A program made the position numbers and the translations under genes. Positions 55,501 to 64,000 of a DNA stretch of 64,000 bases are shown here, piece after piece. Source of the DNA: Triplophysa rosa (lineage: Eukaryota; Chordata; Actinopteri; Cypriniformes; Nemacheilidae); contig NC_079907.1 in the NCBI RefSeq assembly GCF_024868665.1, positions 14,782,474-14,846,473 of the forward strand, read 5' to 3'. The notes under the pieces are model-generated. The model had not been told where the DNA came from. It did not search any database and was given only the letters and a program-made list of their open reading frames with translations. Each line of letters starts with the position of its first letter. Position 1 is the first letter of the stretch.

Positions 55501-58500
55501 CCATTGCAACATAAAATCCATTTTTGTACATTTCCAGTGTAATCTGTAATCCCCAGCAAAGCATAATCTCAAGGATTTTAGTCAATATTTTGCTTGTTAT
55601 TAAAAATCCTGCTGACCAGAACGCTATAAATATCAACAAAATCATGATTCTGCTGTGAGTACAGTCTCGCCTCATTGCTTTTTAAAAAAAAATGTTTTGT
55701 ATATTTTTAGCGATTCTTAATTATACAAATTATTTGTGTGACACTGGAATTCATCCCATGTCTTCATTCTCATACAATAAAGAATTACGTCATCTTTCAC
55801 AGTTTATCTGTGTCATCTTTATGTTACACCAAATCTGCCTTTTCTGTCTAGCCACAGTGAAAAAACTCACATGAGACGGTTATGTGGAAAGGGGTAGTGT
55901 CCAGGCTGTCACTTACCACTGCGGTCAGCTGCCCCGCCCCTCATGATTCTAGCAACTACCACTGCTCCAGTAACCTCGTCCCTGCGGATGGTCGCACCCT
56001 AAAAAGACAAAACAACATGCTACAGCAGACCACATTTATCACAATCAATGACATAATATAAATGTATGTAAATACAGCATATCAAAAGATGATGAAAATA
56101 TTAGTGCAATAGGAATAGACATTTACAGTTGCAGCTCTAGGCACCTTAAAGGGGTCATACTATGGTGCGAATACGTGTGCGAAACGCCTCGTGTAACCAC
56201 ACCCCCACAATCTATGTCAATTCATGGTATGATTTGACTAAGACTGCCCAAATGTATACGCAAGTAAGGTGGGCGTACCTGTCAGTACAATTGCTTTGGA
56301 ACCTGATGTTCCAAATATGGTAAGAGGCGTTACATTACCGTCACACGCTTGCAGTATTCGACCAATCCCTACGCACTGGTTAACTGGCCAATCATAGCAC
56401 ACAGTCTCAGAGAGGCGGGGCAAAGAGGAGATACAAACATGCACAGTATGTGGAAAATACAGTGTTGTTGAACCTTAAATCGTGTATACACATTGCATTA
56501 CATCTAAAACAAATGATTATATTCGTTTTAGCCGTGTCATATGACCCCTTTAAACAGAGACGAGCCAAACCAAGTTTTTAACCAACAGAAAACTATCCAA
56601 TCCGAACACTGACATCTGTGAAATAATTATTTTACTTTCAAACCTGTAGCTAGATCCCCATTTACTGCCATAGTAGGGTACATAAATACTATGGGAGTCA
56701 ATGGGGGATGAGATCTGTTTGATTACTGACAGTCTTCCAAATATCTCAAGACATTTATACAGGTTTGGAACAATCTAAGGGTGAATAAATGATGACAGCA
56801 TTTTCATTTTGGGGTGAACTATCCCTTTAATATAACATTATTTAATGCAGGAACCAATGTTTTATGATGAAACTCACAAGTGGCTCCTTGTTCTTCACCA
56901 ATCTGACAATTTTCACAGATTCTTCCTCTAATTCATCATCTAGATCATCTGGCAGCGGGGGGAGCACAGGGTCAAAGTTTTTCTGTGCCACAGTGTCATG
57001 TACTGTTAGCACTGCCTGTCATAAGAGGAGAAAAATTACAACAATAGTTGTCAAACTACTTTATTAGTGATGTGGAAGAAAAGCTGTAGGCCTATGTGTG
57101 TAAAATGTATGCATTTCTGCTTAAAAAATAAAACAAAAAATCTAATATAAACTTCTGTCTCTGTTTCGTCATGCTATCAAATAAATACAGATTTAAAAAT
57201 TAATGTAACATTTTACAGTAGCTATATAGTTAGCTATCAGGAACTTACAATTAACAATAATTTTAAGGATGAGTACAGCATTTGTTCATTTCTACAAATT
57301 ACTATTAAAATATTATTTAAATTATTTTTTATTAACTGTGTGAGGTTTGAACCTTCACATGTGGAGCAGTCAGAAGTGTTAATAATTCTCTCTCATCTTC
57401 ATCCAGTGGTCCATTCTGTAGCTCCTCTGCAACCTGTCAATCAAACCACAAGATCAATGTCATGACAACCATATTTTTGGTGTCACCACAGCAATATCCG
57501 TAACAATACTTTCAATCATAAATTCGAAATCATCTGTCAATGTTTGCAGTAAGAGGACAAACACACTTACGTCCTCCGCTAAATAGGAGGCGCTGTGGAG
57601 CACAGGGATCGGGCTTTGGAGCTGAAACTGCCTCAAACGTTCATGGATCTGCAAATAACGGTCAGTATATCAGAATTGTTATTTATAAAATTTGAGTGTT
57701 CAGAATAGAAACCAGTAACGTTTCATGTTTTTAATAAAGGCATGACCGTGTGCAATATGCCATCAGAAACTAGTTGTTAAACTCCTACTGCAATAAGAAC
57801 ATATTGTCGCTGTCCATTATGTCCAAATTCGAAATAAAAAAAACACTGTATTTAAAAAAAATGATTAAATACTGTGTTGTCAAAGTTGACAAGCATGACC
57901 TTATATTGGTAAAATGTTTGCAGAACCAACGCTGCGTCCGAAATCGTATACTATGACAGTACATACTGATTTATATGAAGTACCTATCGACCGTTAAAAC
58001 ACGTTCTATATACTGTATATGTGTGGGGGTAGTATGAATAGATTTCGGACATACTGCATCCACCATGTTTTATTGTCATTTGACCCGTATGCTCTTTGAC
58101 CCGTATGCTCTTTGACCTATGACGTATTAACATCAACCTGTACCTAGGTGTCAGTACAAACATAATTTATTCACAAGAAATTCATTAATCTGTACTTACA
58201 TTTAAAATACGGACACCCGCTTTGAAGTTTTCCATTATTTTTGTTTGATTAACTTTTGAAATTTAACCGTTGCTCAGCTCCAGTGGCATCATGGGATAGA
58301 GAAGTGTCCATCTGATGCACACTGACAAATCTCGGCGGACATTTCTCGCCTACTGTTTTGTGCATAATGAGGTTTCGGACATACTACCTACTATATAGTA
58401 TGGAAGTGTGATTTCGGACGCACGGTTAGTGACAAATATAAAGGGTGACGAATAATAATGATTTCTGGAAAAACAATCACGAAGTATGAAGATACAAGGT

Positions 58501-58781
58501 TTCAGAATGACAGCAGCTATATATAGTCATCATGTATTACATACTTTCATTAAATAACTGAGGCTCCTTTCACTGAAGACCTCTCTGAGAAAGACCAGGT
58601 CCTCCTTATGGTTTGCTTCTGGGTGAAGCTGAGAGGTGAGGAGCGCTAGCATCTCATGTAAACCTACAGCAAATAAAATAATGCAGTTTTGAGATTGTAG
58701 TGTTATGCTGAAAGGGATTAAATGATAGCATCACGGCTGCTGTATGAAGTACCCACCTGTGACAGGTGACAGAACAGGCAT
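43536..58781 (-). CDS. mpp3: MPP3-type MAGUK scaffold protein, complete, 17 exons
   Basis: Coding exons in order: 58781-58757, 58663-58545, 57648-57571, 57433-57353, 57015-56878, 55998-55917, 55134-55049, 54927-54853, 54717-54521, 54375-54311, 53788-53768, 51278-51120, 51039-50959, 50408-50315, 50165-50057, 43953-43831, 43709-43536. They sum to 1707 bp, 568 residues, with every phase matching (human MPP3, 585). Domains: paired L27 (about 9-120), PDZ (about 134-214, [21 protein letters not shown]), SH3 (about 231-292, [12 protein letters not shown]), a hook, and a guanylate-kinase-like domain (about 369-560). The P-loop reads [11 protein letters not shown] without the catalytic lysine, so it is a binding domain. 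[23 protein letters not shown] and [13 protein letters not shown] favour MPP3 over MPP4 or MPP7. MAGUKs assemble polarity and junction complexes under membranes. Exon 4 has a weak donor (GTTCAA). Intron 15 carries DIRS copy B. Confidence 0.93.
44281..44450. repeat. Left inverted terminal repeat of DIRS copy B
   Basis: Inverted copy of the right end: shared blocks include GTCGAGCCGACAGATGGGG, GGCCAATGAAAATTGGCGAA, GGATATCCGGGTATAAAAGG and GCCTCATTCATTCACCTT. TATAAAAG at 44408-44415 points rightward. The outer 44237-44280 is unique to this end and to the ICR. Confidence 0.9.
44511..44616. other. Internal complementary region of DIRS copy B
   Basis: 44511-44564 is the reverse complement of the left terminus (44237-44290) with two mismatches near the tip. 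44565-44616 (GTTCCCTTTCTGTCGG onward) is the reverse complement of the right terminus (49984-50035). The halves meet at AGAC/GTTCCC, the same junction as in copy A. Intact here. Confidence 0.9.
45304..45885 (-). pseudogene. DIRS copy B tyrosine recombinase remnant
   Basis: Pieces in three frames. [16 protein letters not shown] and [16 protein letters not shown] match the HSTR and tyrosine blocks of copy A, with the motif histidine changed to Leu (LSTR). [13 protein letters not shown] and [12 protein letters not shown] match upstream blocks. Multiple frame breaks and the lost histidine make it inactive. Confidence 0.8.
46132..47640 (-). pseudogene. DIRS copy B reverse transcriptase/RNase H remnant
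   Basis: RNase H is readable at 47064-46541 as [33 protein letters not shown] and, in another frame, [18 protein letters not shown], which keeps the aspartate that copy A has lost. RT survives only in scraps near 47640-47389 ([16 protein letters not shown]). The YLDD box is not intact. Many frame changes. Confidence 0.8.
47957..48231. repeat. Tandem duplication (~135-140 bp) within DIRS copy B
   Basis: The segment starting CGATGATGTAGCACAA (47957) and running through GGTGAGAGCGGCTGTGATAA is repeated from about 48090 to 48231, with an 8-10 bp length difference and about 10 substitutions. It lies between the RT and gag remnants and has no counterpart in copy A. Confidence 0.8.
48523..49760 (-). 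pseudogene. DIRS copy B gag-like remnant
   Basis: 48523-49005 keeps an open stretch with [34 protein letters not shown] and [12 protein letters not shown], clearly homologous to the gag region of copy A. Farther 5' a Cys-rich scrap (CPHCGRL, LRHEWLC) at about 49670-49500 may be the zinc-binding cluster. The parts are in different frames. Confidence 0.7.
49848..50035 (-). promoter_or_regulatory. Right inverted terminal repeat and promoter of DIRS copy B
   Basis: Inverted copy of 44281-44450 plus a distinct terminus ending AAAGGGAAC. On minus it carries TATAAAAG at 49887-49880, placed to start transcription into gag. Because mpp3 is also on minus, transcripts from here would run toward mpp3 exons 16 and 17. 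Activity today is unknown. Confidence 0.6.
51279..53767. other. mpp3 intron 11 with two short inverted-repeat elements
   Basis: 51832-52028: ends TACACTGTAAAAAAAT and TTTTTTTACAGTGTA. 53188-53400: ends CACTCTAAAAACAG and CTTTTTAAGAGTG, interior with TGTGTTAA-type repeats. Between them, 52130-52880 is less AT-rich with short open frames on both strands; none matches a family I know, and none is needed for mpp3 phase. Confidence 0.5.
55205..55452. mobile_element. TTAA-type MITE fragment in mpp3 intron 6
   Basis: Right end TTTTTGGGTGAACTGTCCCTTTAA and the ACAGGTTTGGAACAACTAAAG, GGGTGAGTAAATTATGAC blocks match the element at 16954-17263. Left half is diverged or truncated. Confidence 0.65.
56146..56553. 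mobile_element. TTAA-flanked MITE, 408 bp, in mpp3 intron 5
   Basis: TTAAAGGGGTCATA at the left and TATGACCCCTTTAA at the right form perfect 14-bp ends. This family differs from the gatagttcaccc family. Confidence 0.8.
56634..56830. mobile_element. Partial TTAA-type MITE in mpp3 intron 5
   Basis: Keeps the right half (TACAGGTTTGGAACAATCTA, GGGTGAACTATCCCTTTAA, TTAA at 56827-56830). The left half retains only a short TTTCAAACCTGTA block. Confidence 0.6.
57933..58422. mobile_element. Palindromic MITE in mpp3 intron 2
   Basis: Ends TGCGTCCGAAAT and ATTTCGGACGCA are perfect inverted repeats. Subterminal GTATACTATGACAG and CTATATAGTATGG, and GATTTCGGACATACTG versus TTTCGGACATACTACC inside, show that it is built from inverted copies of one end. 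Target duplication not clear. Confidence 0.75.
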
Positions 58782-61700
58782 GGCTGCTCATGAGACAGTC
58801 AGAGATGCTGGAAAAACGATTCTTCTCCCTTTTCTCTTAGGTCACTCAGAATGCAGGTTCATCTGAAAGACCTGTTATCCACAAAAAATGTGTGCACAAA
58901 ACAGCATCAGGAAACCCCTTGGCTGATCCTTTTCTAATCCTCTGCAAGTGTTGTAAATAATAAATATCAATTTAATAGTAATGGACCACACTAAATTCAT
59001 GACGCAAATCACGCAAAAAATTGTAATGCTCATTTGACTGCTTTCATTAAAATGCATTTATTTACATTACATATTTACATTACAGATAATATTACTGTTT
59101 GCATACACACAGTATAGTGAGGTTCATTGTCAAAACGTTATCAAAAGAAAATTTAAGACATTTTCAAAATGGCATTACAGTTCATCACATCTAGTTATAT
59201 TAGATCACAGTATAAAATGTTGCATCAATATCAAGTCGATAGTAACAAAACATTATTATTCAATAAGGTATATAGTAGCTATGGTCGGCACTAGATCTGA
59301 GCAAATTAGTGAAGTAAATAGAAACATGATCACTTAACCCCCTAAAAGAATCCCGTGGAAAATCTCATGGCAACAACAATCAATACTTTGTCACATCCTT
59401 TAACCCCAAGAGATGGAGCAAAATGACAGGACAGTTATTTATAAATTGCTTTGAACTTGTTTCTTTTTTTGGTCAGACTTTGTCCATTTGAAAGTTATGC
59501 TTTTTCAGTAGGACTGTAAGTATTTTTTGGAGCTAATCTAATAATGTATCCTGTCTGCACATCAATACAGCCAAATGGCCATAAACACTGCAGATAATGC
59601 AATGTGATTCCCTTAACTGTGAATATTTAGAAAAAGCATCTGTAAGTTCTTGAAAAAGAAAAACATTGTGGAAAACATTTGATACATTTGTAAACACATT
59701 TTGTAAACGTAACAAAGAATATAACAAAAAAATATGGGTGGTGTAATTAAAAGCAGGCTGAAGATGTTTAATTCATATATAGGCCCAAAGTTTAGATTTT
59801 AGCTTATCAAAAACGTAGAAACAGAGAGGCATTCTAAAGTTGGCATATTTCACACATGGCGTTCAAACCCTGATATGTGTGGTACAATTTTGAGGGGTGT
59901 TACGATGTTAAAATTTGGTACAGCTTGTACCAGACCAGCTGCAGCCTTACCAGGACTTTTGGTTTTCTGAAAGCCGTTTAATCCATCCTGATTCTCTCGA
60001 AAAAATCCAGAAGCATCTCTCATTTTCTCTTTCTCTCTGATTATGACGTGCTACATGGAAAGATTATGCAGGATTGTGTCTCTCTTCATCTCATGCTGCA
60101 GATGCATTGGGAGGATTCTCACCAGACATATGCTCAGATCAGGCGTCTCTCACTGCTACTTTACAGCCCAGCTTTCTGTTTGAAGTGACATCTATCTCAC
60201 CTGCACCCACATAAGAAATCTAATCGCATCACAGTCATTCGAGTTCAGCAGTTAACGGTCACCTTGAGAATTTCTGAATTTATTGGTTCACCCCAACTAC
60301 ATCTCCACACTTGGACACACTTGTTTAACATATGGTAATGGCACAAAGAAATTTGGTTTTAAGCCACACGTGTTCCAAAATTATAAAGTAAGACTCATAC
60401 AAAAATACTTTTCTTGTTGTTTTAGGGTGCTCTAGACATTTCTGGAAAGCAACATTGGCCAGGGATCTCCAGCCAATCAAGACACTGAGGTGAGAAAAGC
60501 AGTAACCAGACATTACACAGCTACAAAAATGTTTATGCAACCAAAAAAACAAACAAACACGAATATAGCAAATCTTTCGGTGCCTCAGCTTGCAATGTTT
60601 ATACGGGCAGTATATGTTCACACTAAATCCTACTGCTAAAAAATAACCCTTGAGGACAGTAAAACTGGCCATAAACTTTAAATTATTTTATGTCTTGAGT
60701 TAGGAAGAATGGTGGAACATTCTTCCTACTCAGTCCGGTCAACCACATCTCTCACAACATTCAAAAAACTACTTAAAACCCATCTCTTCTGTGAATACTT
60801 GACAGACAAATGAGAACCCCCCCCCAAAAAAACACTAACCCTCTCACTTTCTCTCAACAGGTATTGGTCTAGCTTTTGCTGAAACTAGTAACTTTGTATT
60901 AGCACCTATTGTATTATTGCTCCTGTATGACATATCGCTTATGTATATCGCTTATATCGTCTGTTTTGTTTTGGCCTCATCATGTGGCCTTCCACTTTAG
61001 TACCTGTGATATGACAATTATTAGTATATTTTAAGGCATGCAGGTTGATATGTTAACATTACACAAGTTAAATAAATATAAATGTATGGACTGTAACATA
61101 TACAGGCACCAAAATCCAGTCATGTCTGACACACTTTCACCAATTTTAGTAGCCACAGCTACCAAAAAATGTATGCATTCCTGTTTGCATGCAGTCTGAT
61201 GCTCTAGTATGAGCTCTGTCTGACCTTTTCAATGCCATCCCCTCTCTTTTGAATAAAACAGGGGGTCTTCTGCCCAGTCCTTGCTCTCACAGAGTGATTC
61301 ATGTGAGGCTGAAAACATGCCCCGCTGGGACAAGGTCATTTGGCCACCCTTCTGCCACCATCTGTCCTCTCTACCATCATACACTGCAAAAGGCCACCAC
61401 TAGTAATAACAGCTCGCCTCTCTCTCTTTCCCTTTTGTGTATGTGTGTATAGGATACATACTGTAGATGCTTGAATACAAGCATTGACATCAAATAAAAA
61501 TCTGTTGGGAGCAGATTAATTTAAATGGCATTAACAGCAGTCAGTGAGATCTATGGGATACAGCCAAATGCAACCAACTTCAGAATATCAGAAAACTGCA
61601 CGTCAAATCAAAACTCATCACAATATGAGTCATAATATATGCACCTGAAATCATGTTTGATACAAGCCAAATCATTAGTTGACGTATAGAAGCATGCATA

Positions 61701-62258
61701 CATGTCTACATGTTTGCTATTCTTTGAAAGTTTCAGAGCTAGTGATGTTTTATATCCCCTAATCTTTACATAAACATTTTTGCATTTAGACATAGTTGGC
61801 TGGTCCCCACAGCGTATTCAGAGCGTGACATGCACGCAGTCATGACATAAGACAAATCACAGGTGTATAGCAAGACGTTCAAGACTCCCCAAGATGCAGA
61901 AGAAAGAGAAGCTCTTGAGGGACAAAAGGCAGCAGTCTGCAGAACTCTAAAATACAACATCACATCTTCATCAATCTCTAATAAAACAGCAACATCACTG
62001 TGACAAACTAAAGGGAATCCGAGGAGTGTTAAGGGATACCCAGCATCTGTCTCTACCTTATCCCAGTAGATGTGCATCCCAGAGTCTCCCCAAAAGTGGT
62101 CCGGCACTGAACGTGGCCAGCCAAAAGAAAAAACATTACTGGATGCTGAGATCCTTTAAAGTACTGAATCCTTCCCCCCCGCTGTTCATTCTGTCTGCGG
62201 ATTACACATCAAGCCATGCAAACAGGAGAACGCCCCTGGATCGCTTACCTTTCACTGT
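58782..62258. other. Upstream of mpp3; one probable LINE-tail fragment
   Basis: The 5'UTR of mpp3 should begin directly right of 58781, but a transcription start or upstream non-coding exon could not be placed. 60690-60830 on plus reads as the end of a retroposon ORF (FKKLLKTHLFCEYL then stop), a low-confidence LINE fragment. The rest is AT-rich without recognised features. Confidence 0.4.
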
Positions 62259-62392
62259 GGGTGTGTGTGTGTGTGTGTGAGCGAGAGAGAGTATTTCCGC
62301 TTACATGGAGATACCCTGGGCATCTCTGTGGTAATACCTGCTACACTGACTCAATTCTCTGTTAGTATGTCTCGTTCACTCCCTTCCCCCTC

Positions 62393-62430
<38 letters not shown>
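62259..62430. repeat. Microsatellites (TG)n and (CT)n
   Basis: (GT)n at 62261-62279, and a pyrimidine tract with uninterrupted (CT)n at about 62396-62429, flanked by C-rich and CTCT-rich runs. Confidence 0.95.
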
Positions 62431-62432
<2 letters not shown>

Positions 62433-62825
62433 CAATCTTCAGCCCTCCCTCAATCTCTTGCTCTATCACCATCCCCCACTGCTCCTCTTCCTCTCTCTCT
62501 CATCTAATGATGCTTGCTGTGATATGCCAGGAGCTGATAGGCAGTTTCAGCTTGGTTCTATAAAGTGTAGTGCTTCGGTTCCATCAAAAGCGTGAATCAA
62601 ACACAAGTTGTGTTTTCTGTCCTATGACTTTCTTAACCTTTTATAAGATAATAGAAGTAGGCTGTCTTGAGTGGGCAAATTGAGCAAGGACACGAGAAAA
62701 TAAACATAAATGCATTTGGAAACTTGATCACAGTTCTATTGGATGAATAGAAGTTTTAGCATCATTAAAGAATGCACATTGGGATCTCTAGTTGTGTCCC
62801 AAATGACATATTATACACTATGCAC

Positions 62826-63463
62826 TTAAAGGCATAGTTCATCCAGAAATGTAAATTATGTCATCATTTACTCACCCAAACCTGTACGACTTTCTTCTGC
62901 AGAACGCAAAAGAAGATATTTTGAAGAATGTTGGTTACCAAATGATGGTGGTACCCATTCACTTGCATTGGTTTTGTGTCCATACAATAGAATTGAATGG
63001 GTACCGCCATCGTTCAGTTACCAACATTCTTCAAAAGATCTTCTTTTGTGTTCTGCGGAAGCAAGAAAGTCCTACAGGTTTGACATGACAAGAAAGAAAA
63101 TAAATGATGACAGACTTTTCATTTTTGGGTGAACTATCCCTTAAAAATGATAGTTCACCCAAAAATGAAAATTTTGTTATCATTTACTCACCCTCTTGTC
63201 ATTTCAAACCTGTAGGACTTTCTTGCTTCCGCAGAACACAAAAGAAGATATTTTGAAGAAAGCTGGTAACCGAACAGCACTGGACCCTATTCAATTCTAT
63301 TGTATAGAGACAAAACCAAGTGAATGGGGTCCAGTTAACATTTTTCCAAAAATATCTTCTTGTGTTCTGCGGAAGCAAGAAAGTCCTACAGGTTTGAAAC
63401 AACAAAAGGGTAATGATGTAAATGATGACAGTATTTTTATTTTTGGATGAACTATCACTTTAA
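62826..63463. mobile_element. Two head-to-tail TTAA MITEs sharing one TTAA
   Basis: First copy 62826-63144, second copy 63141-63463. Each is palindromic (ATAGTTCA... at the left, TGAACTATC at the right; AACGCAAAAGAAGATATTTT against ATCTTCTTTTGTGTTCTGC). The TTAA at 63141-63144 serves as right end of one and left end of the other. Same family as 16954-17263. Confidence 0.85.
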
Positions 63464-64000
63464 GTGCGCGATTTGGACGCACCTTCTGTATCTGCGTAAA
63501 GAAAACAGGGTCTTAAGTTCATATTTTCAAATGTTTTATTGATTTTTAAAATAAAAATGGAACAACAAAAAGGGGACAACACAAACGACAACATAGTATA
63601 ACAGCGCACATCTCAAAGGCCGTTACACAAGAACATTCATGAAACAAAGCAAGAAAAAAACTGAATATCCAAATTAAGGATGAGGGTTTTAAATTTTAAT
63701 CTGAACTATAGTGAGTGCAATTGTTATGCATTTTTAGAATTTTTATGAAGAACCGATAAAATTCACCCACTTTACAATTATACTTTATTAATATAAACAA
63801 AATTATATATAGAAGCATTGAAATTTATCATAAACATTTAAAATATATATATATACATGACATTAAATAACAATTTGACAAGAAATTACACCAAACTACA
63901 GATAAGAGAATACATGTGACGTATCACAGGATGAATGTTTGAGTGTTTGCCAACACTTGTAACTCCCTGCAAACTCAGACTTTAATCATCATGACTAGAT
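63464..64000. other. Terminal AT-rich stretch, nothing recognised
   Basis: Low-complexity AT-rich DNA, including a (TA)n-like run near 63842-63856; no gene or repeat boundary supported. Confidence 0.4.

Noticed and set aside
43536..58781. Assignment of the MAGUK gene to MPP4 or MPP7
   Set aside because: All share the fold, but the SH3 and GK signatures ([40 protein letters not shown] start) fit MPP3 best. A fish paralogue label (a or b) was not attempted.

Overview
The window is nuclear DNA of a teleost fish, most likely a cyprinid. It has spliced vertebrate genes with GT-AG introns, and the spaces between exons are packed with fish-type transposons: DIRS tyrosine-recombinase retrotransposons, hAT relatives with 8-bp target duplications, and palindromic TTAA-flanked MITEs of the kind abundant in carps and zebrafish. 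The species itself cannot be named from the sequence.

Three protein-coding genes are supported exon by exon. (1) hectd2 (+): the last six coding exons, 8168-13543, giving the C-terminal 216 residues of a HECT E3 ubiquitin ligase with its catalytic cysteine. The rest of the gene lies upstream of the window. (2) ppp1r3c (-): a complete two-exon gene, 38947-37407, encoding a 316-residue glycogen-targeting subunit of protein phosphatase 1. hectd2 and ppp1r3c are tail to tail, as in the human genome. (3) mpp3 (-): a complete 17-exon coding region, 58781-43536, encoding a 568-residue L27-PDZ-SH3-GK scaffold (MAGUK).

Layout. 1-7382: DIRS retrotransposon A, antisense inside a hectd2 intron and broken by two hAT-type insertions. 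7383-14950: hectd2 exons, an LTR fragment in an intron, and the 3'UTR. 14950-36030: intergenic, with a nested stack of elements (17279-20398), a CpG-rich 57/64-bp minisatellite (23.2-23.7 kb) bracketed by a recurring 16-bp motif, a ~210-bp tandem repeat (26.4-27.7 kb), two hAT MITEs with perfect target duplications, and LTR remnants. 36034-39360: ppp1r3c with 3'UTR and promoter. 39361-43535: AT-rich intergenic DNA with a large palindrome. 43536-58781: mpp3, whose intron 15 holds DIRS retrotransposon B (44237-50035) starting 21 bp from a splice donor. 58782-64000: upstream DNA with microsatellites and two joined MITEs.

The genes act in separate processes (ubiquitination, glycogen metabolism, membrane-associated scaffolding) and are not a functional cluster. 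I saw no wholly new gene system. The most notable content is the architecture of the DIRS elements and their insertion history: both larger copies keep the internal complementary region expected for circular-junction replication, one is interrupted there by a hAT, and the other lies almost at an exon boundary.
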